Assembly (NCBI GenBank): GCA_009760855.2
Contig: WPIO01000029.1
Coordinates: 3,998,001 to 4,062,000 of the forward strand
Length of the DNA stretch: 64,000 bases
Direction of reading: 5' to 3'
From: Cristatella mucedo
Lineage: Eukaryota; Bryozoa; Phylactolaemata; Cristatellidae
Shown: piece after piece, positions 22,566-34,785 of the stretch
Layout: every line of letters begins with the position of its first letter
How positions within the stretch are numbered: the stretch's first letter is position 1
Notes under the pieces: model-generated
Seen by the model: the letters and a program-made list of their open reading frames with translations, nothing else
Databases searched by the model: none
Told to the model about the DNA's origin: nothing
Program-made: the position numbers and the translations under genes

Positions 22566-23430
22566 CAGACTTTTGTAAATGCCTGTCTCGTCCAAGAATC
22601 AAGATACAATTTCATTTTACTAAAGCAATATGTGAGAGGCTTCGGGACTTTAAATGCCAAATAGCTCTGCTTTTTAAAGAAAGAGTATTGCCGTGGGTTG
22701 CCTTGACACTTAAAAATCACGCTACCTTTGAAGTTACGGAGACTTGATTCGGCTGAAATATAAGGTACTCACTTCCAAAAATTAAGTTAATGAACTTTAT
22801 ACCCGTGAAAGATGGAAGGTGCATGGATGCACATCAATTTCTCCTAGGAAGCTATAGCTACAGACCTAATTTTATTGTAATCTCTTACAATACATATTCC
22901 AACTGCTTACCAGACCCGTGCTTTACTCAATTTAATCCGTATACTATTATAAAATGAATTATATTCAGTTAATAGCTAGTTCTAAGGGCTGGACTTAATG
23001 AATACTAAACCTCTCTAAGAAAGCAACTTCAAGACGTCATACATAGTACGACGATTTGTGTATACGTCTCAGCACTGCCACTGAAAACTCGGCGAGCAAC
23101 ACTTTGAGATTTAGCGGTAAAGTTCAGGATGAGTCGCTAAAAAATATATCAAAGCGACATGAGGACTCAATCGTAAGAAACAATGAATTGAACATCAGGG
23201 ACGGCGAGCTCATTTGATGCTGAGAAGCAGGTTTCCGACAGGACAATGGAATGCCGTGGACGATGGATAGGTAGGCTTGTTTTCCGGACTTATTGTTTTA
23301 CCGCTGTTCTCTATTGTGAGGATGCACTATCTCTACTGTGGAATGAATGACTCCACTTCCTTTCTGCATGCAAATTATGAGCCTCAATAATTGCATGCCG
23401 TTCGCCGTATCCTCAAAGCTTAGATTATTA
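22566..23430. other. Unassigned interval
   Basis: About 860 bases; may include more 5' sequence of the minus-strand CR1-like element near 22566-22750, but I cannot align it. Nothing else recognised. Confidence 0.35.
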
Positions 23431-26187
23431 AATAATCATTCTTCTTTCGTAGTAATATATATATATATATATATTTGATTTTGATTTGAATTTCATGTTT
23501 TGCAAAAGGTATCTTCACTATTAAGAATTCTGCTCTTACTAGCAGTCGCTACTTGCCTTGAATGCACGGAATGAAACCTATAGAGAAGATCAACCGGTTT
23601 CTAGCTCATGGCAGGGCTACCCATGACATAACAATTATGAGCGTTAGCAATTACTATGTTACTGGAAATAGTGATTACTGCCTAACAAAAACTAGCTGAT
23701 ATATCAACTTTTGATTTCCTACCGACGGCCACTAAGGCCGTCCAGTCAACGGAGCACTCTCCCATGTTACTTCTCTGTGTGGGAGTCACAGGAGCGCCAC
23801 TGTGCTCCTGCACCGACCGGGCAAGTTACGGCGATGCGATAATATTTTCGTCGCGGTCTGTTTGTTCGGTATTCTGCAAGAACATTCTGCTGGTGTATTC
23901 ATAAAAAATTGTCAGTACTCTTGATAAGGTGATTTTCAAGAATGTCTAATATTTTATGGCAGATTTTCCGTCTCTTTTTAGTGCTAAATTTATCCTAAAT
24001 CCTGCCTAGCAACTTGGCTGATTGGCTGAAAACTCACATACTTCCTCCAAAGATCTGTTATTTCAAAAATATCTAAAAAATTCGACCGGTTTCGAAGAAT
24101 TTTAACGATTGGTACTATGTGAATGCGTTCACACCACCCTATGAGTACCAAATTTATTCCCACCATTGCTTAGAAACTTGGCTGATTTCCAGCACTTTCC
24201 TCACACAGCTGTTTCTCGTAACTAGCAAGGCGGTTCGACGTTTTTTCCAAGTTCGACCTTTTTGATGAACTTTAAGGATAGGTACTATGTCAATGCATTC
24301 GGATAGCAATCATGGCAGCTAATATTTGCGGAAATGTAGTTTCTTGGGGTAGATAAGAGTGCTAAACACTTGGCTTGGCGGATAATCCCTTTGGATAATT
24401 TCGTATACTGCTTCACATTATTTGGACTTTTGGATATATTCCGGCTCGATTAGAAGGCACCAGTGGCGCACAAAGCACAGAAGCCAAGCTTGCTTCTAAC
24501 GCGACATCCAAGTTTAGTTCTATGCAGCGGACCCATTTTATTTCTTCATCAGCACCCTAGAACAATTGAGTAGTCAAGATAATACGTGCTTACGACAATC
24601 AAAATAATTCTGTTTCAGTGAAAAACTGATGGAAAGTTCATTTGTATTCTGATCTAATGGTCACATTAATTATGTAATAGTACAAATCTCTTAAAAAATT
24701 ACAGAGCTTACGTTTTCGGCAGTATTCGGTAAAGTGTTTCTTAGCCGGTGATCGTAACTTGGATGAAATGTGGTAATTTTGCTCTCTGCGCATCTCGTGC
24801 ATGAACACAAAATGATTCAAAGGAAGCTGGATGGAGTGGCTCTCAAGATGACATTTCGATGGGTTACATAGATTAATGAGAACGGCTTCTGATCTAGAAA
24901 TTTCGGGAAGGCATTACACTGCAAAACAATACATTTTGTTAGTGCGACGTGTTGTTGCCGATTTTAGAAATATCCCTCACAAAATGTTTCTACTTAAGCA
25001 ACTAAACTGTTATCGAACGCATCTATCCCTTTGCAGAAAATGTAAAACGCCTAGAGAGAGATTGAGTTCTCTGAGGGCACTTTATAAAGTGTACTATTAT
25101 TATTATTATTTAGTGGCAACTCAATTTGTGCGATTCCAGTAATGTCCAATGTTACTAATTTAAGCAAGGTGGGAAGGACAGTCTTAGTCTATATCTAGCT
25201 TTTACAATATCAGTGTTGATCAGCACAATAGTTTTAGCTTGCATTGAAATATGAACATGCACTCGCAATATTTTTTGATCTTAGCAAACTAGTTTGGCAT
25301 GACAGTTCCCTGGTATATGCTATATATTTTAGTTTTTTTCCAGCTCGATCAGTGGTTCTGAACAGTGTTTTTTAATTAGGCAGCCTCTTGATACCTGGTG
25401 ATAAATCTGAACACCTTCGCCAGAAAAATAGAAATGAATAGACCCAACAAAGTATTCAATGAATCAGTTTTATTCATTGAATATCAAGTGAATAACCATA
25501 TAGATTTAATGCGTGATAATACTGCGGGGACAGATTAGGATACGGTTAGATCACAGCTAAGTACTTCCCGGGTGAGGGATTAGGCAAAATGAATGACTTA
25601 AAACCAAATGACTATAAAGCTAAGAGAAGATCTTAGGGAATGTCGGTTGATTATAAATATTAGCAGTTACTACTTGCTAAACCATGCAATGAAGCATTAT
25701 TATGTAGTTCGGATTATTAAATTCGAAACTCTTCTTCCTTGGTAGCAATCTCTGCAAAGAAATCTTCTTCAGCTTTTCCCGTTCAAAAATCCTTCGATGA
25801 ACAAAATATTGAATTTTGATCATGTTTTCCTGTTAAGAAAGCAGAAAAAAGTTCAGTTCTGACTGATTATTTCAACACGATCTCTATTTTCAACTAGAGA
25901 ATTTAAAAGTAAAAAATCAACGACACTGATGCTGGATGGTACCTGACCATGTGCAATAAAATCCCATACATTCCTGAATATTTAAAAGTTATCTCAGAAG
26001 TAATTCAACGTTAGGCAAGTTTTTAGAGGCTTAGTAACTGTAGCGTTTAATGCTTTTTGAGGAACTGTAGCGCGTCTCACTGAAAGCGTGACCATTAACT
26101 TGGTCCGACTTAAAGAATCCCCTTAAATTTCATTGAGACAACACATGATAATATTTTTATATTTATATACATGTTTGATTTAGTCAT
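23431..26187 (+). repeat. Dispersed repeat family A, copy 1
   Basis: Collinear in the same orientation with 41690-47166 over its whole length. Shared landmarks: GAATTTCATGTTTTGCAA (23487/41738), TGCCTTGAATGCACGGAATG, GGAGCGCCACTGTGCTCCTG (23790/42925), GTCAGTACTCTTGATAA, AAAATTCGACCGGTTT, CAGCACAATAGTTTTAGC (25220/46025) and the final CATTGAGA before a TA tract. It has its own later insertion (an L2 tail at 25022-25113) and lacks the two insertions of copy 2. No protein is conserved; class unknown. It begins next to a TA tract at 23456-23475. Confidence 0.8.
25022..25113 (+). mobile_element. L2-like 3' terminal fragment inside family A copy 1
   Basis: TTTGCAGAAAATGTAAAACG, GAGATTGAGTTCTCTGAGGG, then ATT repeats. 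The paralogous position near 45890-45915 has no such insert, so it came after the duplication. Confidence 0.8.
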
Positions 26188-26256
26188 ATATATATATATA
26201 TATATATACATATATATATGTATGTATATATATATATATATATATGCATATATATT
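26188..26256. repeat. (TA)n microsatellite, interrupted
   Basis: TA runs broken by single C/G positions at the right end of family A copy 1; copy 2 also ends in a TA tract. Confidence 0.9.
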
Positions 26257-26314
26257 AAAAGAGGGCTCGTGCCTTCCTCAGCTCCTCTTTTCTAGTCTTC
26301 AGAGTCCTCTCTGC

Positions 26315-26385
26315 ATTCGGAGCTTCAGCACAATAGTTTTAGCTTTTATTTAAATGTGACCATGCACTCACTAATAATGTGTCCT
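26315..26385 (+). repeat. Family A short fragment
   Basis: CTTCAGCACAATAGTTTTAG and GACCATGCACTCAC match 25218-25268 and 46022-46075. Confidence 0.55.
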
Positions 26386-29040
26386 CCTGAAGCTTAGGTG
26401 CATCGCTCCCAACCTCTGGGGTCACGCCTCTATTACTACAAGTGCAGTGACCGCAGCCACTGTAGTGAGACACTGAGACACTGAGGCAGTTTCGGAAGAG
26501 GCAGCTTCGGAGGCCAAGCAACTACCCAGCTTCTATAGATCTTAAGCCAAGTGGCAACAGCTGCTCAGTCCAGAGGGCTATAGCTGCTGCTAAGAAGGCT
26601 GGGGATGCCTCTAGGATGTCTGATAATTCCAAGGGTGGCGGGGCCAATCAACTCAGAACCTAACCAAGCCTGATGCTGCCTCAGTAGGGATGCCCAGTGC
26701 CACCACCCTCGTATGCTCTCAGTCCTGGCCTTTGCCCCTACTATTTGTCTGTCATGTTGCCATCGCATCTATTAGCAGCTCTTGTTATCCTCACACGTTG
26801 CTCGTAAACACAACTCCAAGCTCCTTGTATGATGCCTGCTCTACCCCTTCGTCTTTCCATCCACAGCAGTACTCAGCCAACACCTGCGAAACACACACCA
26901 CACCTCGTCGGTAGAAGAACTTCCTCCTCCCCTGGCATCTAGCTGGACTCGGGATGTGCCCCGCGACGTCCCTCCATCAGGGTTGACGATATCCTCTTGC
27001 ATTTTTCCACGTGCCACCTCATCTGAGACTCTTTGCCCTGCTCAGTTGCTGATGCTCCCTGCCTCACTGGTACTTGTACCTCCGCCTCCGGGACAGCTTT
27101 CATCGACTCCCACAGAGGCTACACGTTCGTATCAAGAGTTCGTCGAGCTCCGGGCTGCCCTATACACAGGATAGCGTCCTGGTGAATGACTGGCACGGTT
27201 TCGGGGCTTTTGTCCTTCCTCTAAGCGAAGACTGGTTGTCCTTGCCGGATGCCTAATCAAGGATCACGAGCAAATTCCCTGCCACACTCGTCCCGATCCT
27301 CGGCGACTTCTACTGGACGCGACCCTGAATCCGGCGACCCATGGCCATGGGACGTAATATGTGCATCGCATCTGCAACACATTTGTAGGTCCAACCGCAC
27401 CAAGGCGGCCTGCGAAATCCTGCTGCAAGCCAAAGTACTTCTGCAGTGACCAAGCAGCCTGCCATTCTTACTAAGAGACCAAGTTGCAGGTCCGACCTGT
27501 TGAGAATGACCATCTGCAGACTCAACTAGCCCGGTCCACCCCTTCTCATCCCGGTCAGATATCCAACAAGATATCTCAGCTGTCGGAGGAGGACTCCCAG
27601 CTCGCCTTCCTAGAGTCCGCAAACATGCTCCCTGAGCTGACAGTCTCAAATACCACCACTTATGTCTCGTCGACCTGGGTTGCAGGGTCATTTCTTTCAT
27701 CCTGAACGTCTGCCTTCACTTAAGAGACGTCCCTTGCTCACGAAAGGGTTTCCCTATCATTATCTACAAGAAGGGCGACCAAACCATGAGTGGTAACATT
27801 CGCCATGTCAAGCTCTTGCTCACTCATTACAAGCTGCTCATGGGCAGCCTGGCCACTAAGGTGTGCAAGTTGGACGGTGGCCGTGGGCTGCTGTCATCGC
27901 AGCAAAATGGCTTTGTTTTGGATGTGGAAGGCTGGCAAGAGCAGTTCTTTCTTGTGGAGAGCATCTTTAACGAGGCCAGAGATCAGCAGGGTGCTGGCTT
28001 TGTTTACTCGGCATTTCTCGACCTACAGAATGCCATAGGCAGTATTCCACGTGTCTTCTTCGTCAGTGTACTTTGACAATCCGGAGTGGAGGAGAGATTC
28101 TGCAGGTTTGTTAAGCGCCTGTAAGCCAGCTCGCTCCTGGAGCTTACGGTGTGCGACGACACGTTGGTGGCGTTTCCTACGACTGCTGGCGTCCAGCAGA
28201 GAGACCCTCTTTCACTAATTCTCTTAGATCTGGTGAGAGAACCAATTGTCAGACTTGTTGCAAACGTGCACGAATTCTGTTTCCAGCTTGATGGAACCTC
28301 CCTGTCGGTCTGTGCATTGGCAGATGAATTCGCCCTGCTCTCAGGCAAGTCTTCTGGTATTCAGGCCTTCGTGTCTGCAGTTGAACTGGCTGGGTAGATG
28401 CTGGGCATGCAGTTCCAACAGGCAAAGTGCTGTGTCATCATCCGCAAGGGTGCCCAGGCCGTGCCCACATTAATCACCCTACATGACAGGTGGACCTACC
28501 AGCTTTTGGAGACCGAGTCAGTATCTTACCATGGAACCCGGCAGCCAAGGGCTGAAATAGAGCAGTCCTGCTCTTACCGTGCAAGAGAAATCAACCTGCT
28601 TCAGGCCAGCCTTCTCAACCCTTGGCAAAGTTTGAAGCCATGTGGACTTTCCTCCTGCCATTGCTCGACTACCTTTTGTCGGGTAGGGCATATGCTTAAG
28701 ACCATTGTGGAATCAGCCGAGCCGGCTCCGATGGAGCTACTTGCTTTGCTTGAGGTCTGCGGTACCTTGCATTGGTGCATTTCCCGTTTGTGCCTTGCTC
28801 TCCGTACGGGCTTGGCTTGATTCACTTCAGTATGAATGCCTTCATCCTATGAGCTGCTAAAGACTGTCGCATGCTGTGCTCGCCAGCTGGGTGAGTCTGC
28901 CAAGTCGCCCGACTCGACCTCACAGACTCGACCGGGCAGTCGCCAGCCTGAGTGGCATGCCCTCGTCAGATGAGGAACGTCCTTGATACCTGAGCCCAGC
29001 AGCCTTCGGCCCTGGTAACAGGATTGGCTAGATTTCCCAG
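26386..29040 (+). mobile_element. R2/NeSL-like non-LTR retrotransposon, nearly full RT (broken)
   Basis: Best-preserved R2-type copy. Upstream of the RT, around 27340-27425, a frame reads SHLQHICRSNRTKAACEILL, the linker between the N-terminal DNA-binding region and the RT in R2-type proteins. RT segments follow: HYKLLMGSLATKV (27830), SSQQNGFVLD (27900), FVYSAFLDLQNAIGSIPR (28000; catalytic motif A), TAGVQQRDPLSLILLDLV (28170) and CALADEFALLSG (28310; the position of the YADD box, here degenerate). The thumb follows with GMQFQQAKCCVI (28400) and QPRAEIEQSC (28545), parallel to element A at 6270. Stops and frame changes interrupt it at several points, and it ends in decayed sequence before the endonuclease region. 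The N-terminal zinc-finger/Myb part at 26386-27300 is not clearly readable. Confidence 0.8.
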
Positions 29041-29637
29041 AATTCTATGAACGGAAGTAGCATGCAACATGAAATCAGAAGTTCTGCATACCACACAGGA
29101 TACAGAATTCGCCAGAATACTGTCGGTGGCTAGATCTGGCAGAACTGAACCACTGTAAGCTCAGATCTGTCACAGGCTACACAACTCCCATCCAGGTATG
29201 CAATGATTGCCGACTGGGAGTGTACTGGATGTGCACACCTAAGTCGGGATGGCTGTACCTAGGAGTCACTGTGAAACGACAAACAGTTGAGGTTTGCATG
29301 GGTCACTGCTGTGGTTCACCAGTGTAGAAACACGGCATTTGAGCCCTAAATTCTTGCGGGAGTCCATATCCACCTAGCCAGTTGCTACTCCCCTCTGTGT
29401 TAGTGTGCCGGCTGCCACTATCAGTCATAGGCAGCATGTTCCTAAGACTTGATGGTTGGCATAAGGTGAGTGAATGTCAGCACTTGAGGGCTCTCAGTGA
29501 CAGGTGTGTCCATGTGATAAAGTAGCTCACAAGCCATGTGCCATCTCCACAGCCCAGCTTTGGCCCGGCTTTATGGGGCTGGCCTTTAACGACATATGCC
29601 TATGTATATGGACATATCTAATTATACATTACATGCA
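29041..29637. other. Unassigned interval
   Basis: About 600 bases after the R2-like copy; may be its decayed C-terminus or 3' UTR, but the R2 3' terminal block was not found here. Confidence 0.35.
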
Positions 29638-29639
29638 TG

Positions 29640-29715
<76 letters not shown>

Positions 29716-29723
29716 CACACACA

Positions 29724-29764
<41 letters not shown>

Positions 29765-29771
29765 GCACGTA

Positions 29772-29820
<49 letters not shown>

Positions 29821-29822
29821 TC
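29638..29822. repeat. Composite (CA)n(TA)n(CA)n(CACG)n(CA)n(TA)n microsatellite
   Basis: About 185 bases of alternating blocks, including a run of GCAC/CGCA units near 29760-29790. Long His-Thr and Val-Cys frames across it are artefacts. Alternating purine-pyrimidine throughout. Confidence 0.95.
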
Positions 29823-29824
29823 TT

Positions 29825-29970
29825 TTCAAGCATTGGGAAATAAACTCCCGGCGTTCGAGCAAGATATGATTTGAATAAGTCTTTCCATCCGGAGGTCTGA
29901 CAGCAAGTTTTGTGTTGTAATGAATGAACTTGAAGCTACCCTGAGTTGACCGAAAGCCATTACGTACACT
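29825..29970 (+). repeat. Repeat following a microsatellite, copy 1
   Basis: AGTCTTTCCATCCGGAGGTC and the following 100 bases match 58085-58215 (CTTTCCATACCTGGAGGTCT). Both copies sit immediately to the right of a CA/TA or TA tract, so the tract is part of, or a preferred end of, this repeat. Confidence 0.65.
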
Positions 29971-30114
29971 GTTCCGTTATGCTGGCAGCTTGCCGACCTT
30001 CTGCCGATGTCTTAACAACTTTTCTGCATGGTCTGAATGGTCAAGACTACTTGTAGCCATGTGTCTCCGACTGTTGCAGAGAGTAGTCTTCATTGATGGA
30101 TGTATTTGAAAAGG
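29971..30114. other. Unassigned interval
   Basis: Short stretch, nothing recognised. Confidence 0.3.
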
Positions 30115-30665
30115 TAAGCGCCACTGAAAGGCTCTCACGTCACACTATGCCCAGTACAATGCTGATCATGGGAAAATATACAATCACAATCATTGAGCTG
30201 GAGTCAGCACCGTGGGCAGATGACGACAGCAGCCATGATGGCTGAGCTAGTGCATGCTCGGTCCAATTTGTGGGTGAGCTCATGCTGCAGTCCATGTATG
30301 ATGCTGCTCGGCTCAGAAAGGCAGCTCATGCGTTTGATTGACAATAGAAGGAGCCTTGTGAAAAGCTGAATGTGCCGTGTCACCAAATAAAACCTTTCTT
30401 TGTGTAGCACAGATGTAGCTACCGACGATACCGGCCCATATATACAAATGATCTACTAATCAGATCCTGTGAGATTCTAGCTTGCCCTGATTGTTATTAA
30501 TACCTTTGTTAGAGTGTTACTACTACTCACCATATGTTAGCACCAATGTATCTTCTATGGTCGGCAGATGACTTAATTATGAAGCATTTTGATTCTGCAC
30601 CTTACGAAAATATATGTCTGGCATTTGCAGCAAAATGCAGTTATTTGCTGCACTGACAAGACATT
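30115..30665 (+). repeat. Dispersed repeat family X, copy 2
   Basis: Aligns with 4235-4340 and 5040-5410 of the long copy, lacking the middle part that is present at 37280. Confidence 0.65.
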
Positions 30666-30784
30666 CCTTCATTACCGTAGTGCTTGCTGCTCAATTCCAG
30701 AGGTTACAAAGGGAACACAATCGGCCAAAAATCGGCAAGTTGTTTGGGAAGCTAAATCTTAACTGCAATACTAAATAATATTAA

Positions 30785-32355
30785 AATAATAATACATAAT
30801 AAAAATAATAAATAATAATAATAATGCACTTGATAAAGCACCTTCAGAGAACTCAATCTTTTTCTAGGTGCTTTACATTTGCTTCAAACATAAACGCTAT
30901 TGAATGGTGGGTAATGTCATGCTTGATAGACAACATGAATAACATGGTTAGGATATCATGCACAAGGTCAGCATGCAAGTGTGGTTAGAGGCAGCATGCA
31001 CAATGCAGCACACATAAGCACGAAGGACGAATCACAGGGACCCACTAAATGCTGTCCTAAATAGGTGTGTTTTTAAGTTCTTTTTAAATGTGGTCAAGTC
31101 ACAGGATGTGGTGATGCAAGTCACGACTGAGTTCCTGGCTTTGGGAACACTCGAACTAAATCCACGGTCTCCAAAAGATTTGAGGTTTGTACGAGGTATC
31201 GGAAAACTGTTTGATCACGAAAAGCACGTGGTACGATGCTTGACCTGGTGGGGTAGGAGATCTGATAGGTAGGCTGGAGCCAAAGAATGAAGTGACCTGA
31301 AAGTGAGCGACAAATCGTTGAAGTCAATCCATTGCTTGACTGGCAACCAGTGCAGGTCGGCAAGAAGTGGTGTGATGTGGCAACTACGATGCTCACAACA
31401 GACAAGCCTAGCTGCAGAGTGTGCATCAGCTGTAAGCACATGATTGCACTTGCTGGTAGGCCACCTAGCAGTGAGTTACAGAAAAGACAGGATGTCACAA
31501 ATGCATGAACCAAGTTAGACGTAGTATCCTTAGTTAAACAAGCCCGAATTTTAACAATTTTATGTATCTGAAAGTAGGCAGACTTGATTGTGGAGCTGAT
31601 GTGGTGGTCTAACCAGAGGTCACTTTGGAACGTGACACCAAGATTTCGAACAGATTCAGTAAGAGATATGCTGGCAGAGCCAAATTTTAGGAGTTAGTTT
31701 TTCCAATTTCTGAAACACACTGGGTGTGCCCATAACTAATAACTTAGTTTTATAATAGTTTAGTTTAAGAGAAATTGCTGCCATCCATTTGCAGATGTCA
31801 TCAATACATGCAGCAAGGAAGTTGAGAGAATTCGAGGTGCTCGAAGGCTGGAAGGGATTACAGCAAAGGTACAACTGAGTGTCATCTGCATAAAAGTGAA
31901 AGCCTAGATTGTGCTTAGCAATCACATCAGCAAGAGGGAGAGTATAAACCGTGAAAAGAACCAGACCTAGCACGGACCTCTGAGAGATACTCAGTATTTA
32001 AGAGGTACCTCGGATGATCTTTGTCCATTCATGTCAATACTCTGGAATCTCCTGCTGAGATAGGACCTGAACCATTGCAGAGCATTGCCAGTGATTCCCA
32101 GGCGAGATGAGAGGCACTCTAGAAGAACTTTGTTATCGATAGTATCAAAAGCTGCCGAAAGATCGAGCAAAACAAGCAGAGATACTGTACCCATGTTTGC
32201 ATTCCTAAGTAGGTTGTTGTACATCTTAAGCAGTGCTGATTCTGTGAAGTGATTAGCTCTAAAGCCGGACTGGAACTTACCAGTAAGGTTTGAAGTTTCA
32301 ATATATGAATGCTGCTGGTCAGCCACGACCTGTTCTGCTGTGCACAGTACATACC
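30785..32355 (-). mobile_element. L2-like non-LTR retrotransposon, 1.57 kb, 5'-truncated
   Basis: One of the two longest L2-like copies. Read on the minus strand it starts inside the RT: SGFRANHFTESALLKMYNNL (32260), LLVLLDLSAAFDTIDNKVLL (32160; motif A), then after a shift FHFYADDTQLYLC near 31890 (motif C with an intact YADD), LNYYKTKLLVMG (31750), the thumb, then [15 protein letters not shown] and the PLLADLHWLPVKQWIDFNDL region (31300-31400). It ends with the 3' UTR and an AAT/ATT tail at 30785-30830. Several frameshifts separate these runs. The endonuclease domain is lost by truncation. Confidence 0.88.
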
Positions 32356-33767
32356 ACGGGCAGATTACGTATGGTGGTAGGCCCCTTCATAGGGCTTTTC
32401 AGTCGCCGGCCTCACTGCCTTAGTATCAGGATGCGACAGATTACCTTTTAGGGTGTAAGTGGGCATGGCACAAAAAGTAAAGATGGCAAATTAGGGCATT
32501 GGTCAACAAAGTTTCCGACTACTAATCCATTTCAGGAGGTCAAGAAGGCACACAAGGCCATCAGAGACCACATGTAGTCCGCCACGAGTGGGCATAGCAG
32601 CAATGCCCACTTTATGCTGGGAAACCTGCCAAGCAAAATCTAGCATAATAACAGTTAGCTCTCACCTCAAAGCTAAAAGCAGCCGAGAGACAGCTCGTGC
32701 CACAAAAACTCGTAGGTTGGGATACTGGTAAGTCAGAGTATTTCTATAGTGAAGGGGAAGAAAACCACAGCAACTCAATTAGGCCAGATCAATCAATAAA
32801 TAACTTGGGTGTGGCTAGGCCGACGGGAGCACTGGCTAGGCCAGATCTGGCCTAAAGGCCGGAGTTCGCCGACCTCTGAATTAGGGCAAACACAAGGCAC
32901 CTAGCACCGACCAACCGGGTCTGTTTGGGTGGCTATCTGCTGCCATGCTTGTTAGAACAAATTTTCTGGGGAAATTTTTACCAGGTAGCCCAACCTAAAA
33001 TTTGAAAATGTGCTAGTGACCTAGTATCTGGAGCGATTGATGAAATGCAGAACTGCGCAGTCACTGGACTAAACGTAGTCCATGGAAGTAAATCAAGCAA
33101 CAAATATTTTCACACCTTAGAAGCATAGCACACATGCCCGCTTTTACGAATGACCCAGAGATGACACACTGATAAGGAGCGAGCCAGGTCTTTTATGTGC
33201 TACAAACAATACACAGGAATGCTATACATGCTTTACTGCTACGATCAGGTGTGGTGGCTTCTTAAGTAGAGTAAATAAGCCCTAAACTGGTCATACAATT
33301 TGGTTATCATCCAGGATTAAAATTTAAACTATATTTGAGTGTTCGATTGTAAGTAGACTATAAAACCATTTACATTCGAAAATCCACGAAATCATTTTCC
33401 TAAGTAGGTAGTATGGGCCATGAGCTCTCATACAAAATTTAGACAGTTTAATTACAATCTCATTAAAGCATACAGTGCGCACTCTCATCTACGACTTTAT
33501 TAATAATTGCTTTTTCAATGTGCTGCTTGATGGGCAGCCACTGCACTGCTCAGGACAGACAAGACTAGCTGCAGAGTTTTGCAATAAATCTAAGCCCTAA
33601 TCACTAAGTCTGCAAGAAGGGCGAGTAGTGAGTTACATAAGTAACTATTGGATGTAAAAAAATAATACTTCTGCTTGGACGTGGTATCCCATTGTGAGTA
33701 CAGCTATTTTAAAGACTATAAACAGGGATCTTTAGCCACCACAACATTTTGCGAGGCTATTTATCTA
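32356..33767. other. Unassigned interval (about 1.4 kb)
   Basis: No repeat family, reading frame or RNA gene recognised. Confidence 0.35.
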
Positions 33768-33852
33768 TCTCTCTCTTCTTTTTCTTTCTCTCTTTTTATC
33801 TTTCATCTCTCTCTTTTTCTCTATCTCATCCTGTCTCACTCACTCTCTTGAC
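33768..33852. repeat. Pyrimidine-rich (CT)n-like tract
   Basis: About 85 bases almost purely C and T on the plus strand, with CTCT and TTTC units. Confidence 0.85.
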
Positions 33853-34471
33853 AAAATTCGAATCAAGTATACAAAGCATCTAAAGTTGTAGTTTGCATTC
33901 ACATTGTCTATCCTACTATCAGAGTATGTCAGAACCGTGTCGTAGACTGCAAATACTGCGAGTTTCTCTGTAAGAACCATAGCATGCAAATATGATTTAC
34001 CCTCTTAGCAGCAATATATTTGACTGAGCCCATGTTATAATGAAAACTAATAAATGCTTTATTGCACAAGTTACCAGCAATCCTGCACGACATGTGATCA
34101 GATCAATCCTGTACAGAAAGCAAAATCTGCTTTTCAGGAAACAGTGAACCTTCAGGCCATATTCCTGCAAAGTTTTTCACCAAATCAAAGATTCAGCTTA
34201 TAGAATGAAGGCTCTGCATACAGATTTACCGCTGTAATAAGTTGGGTTATTTAATTTTTTGGCCTGATACGTCTATTGAAGTCACTTCCAAAAATAAAAT
34301 AATCATTTGAATCTTATTGAATGTCTACAGTCCAACTGCTGCTGCCTACCAATGACTCATACCGGAGAAGGGGAATAATTTGCTAACCTACCAGAAGTCT
34401 AACTGTACCTTCCTTTTGCTAGTGATAGGCCTGCTAATTTTTACATACAAGTTAAAAGATTTCCATAAACC
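33853..34471. other. Unassigned interval
   Basis: About 620 bases, nothing recognised. Confidence 0.35.
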
Positions 34472-34785
34472 TGGTAATAATAATAGTATATTTTTGTAGC
34501 CCCCTCAGCGAGCTCAATCTCCTTCTAGCCACTTAACAGATACTTATAGAAAGCATTACCAACTGATTGGTGTTACAATCCGAAAGCAACAGGCATCGTG
34601 TAAGCAGCTACATGCAAAAGGAAAATTAATCACAAAGATACCGAATGCTATAATGAGCTGCATTAAAAGCTTTCTTAATATCTTTATATCGGAAGAAGTT
34701 CTAACCTGCTCCCGTAGAGAGTTTCATGCTTTGGGAGCATTGGTAGCTAAGGCACAGTCTCCAAGGGTTTTTAGGCCCCTATAAC
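34472..34785 (-). mobile_element. L2-like 3' end, diverged subfamily
   Basis: Minus strand begins with an ATT-type tail (AATAATAATAGTATA on plus), then a weak version of the terminal block (CAGCGAGCTCAATCTCCTTC) and 3' UTR. Coding end ATGCTTTGGGAGCATTGGTA corresponds to the CYAPKAWNSLP region of other copies. More diverged than its neighbour at 34786. Confidence 0.65.

Noticed and set aside
29504-29874. Frames of His-Thr and Val-Cys repeats
   Set aside because: Translations of the CA/TG microsatellite; also at 47318-47797 and 42590-42802.
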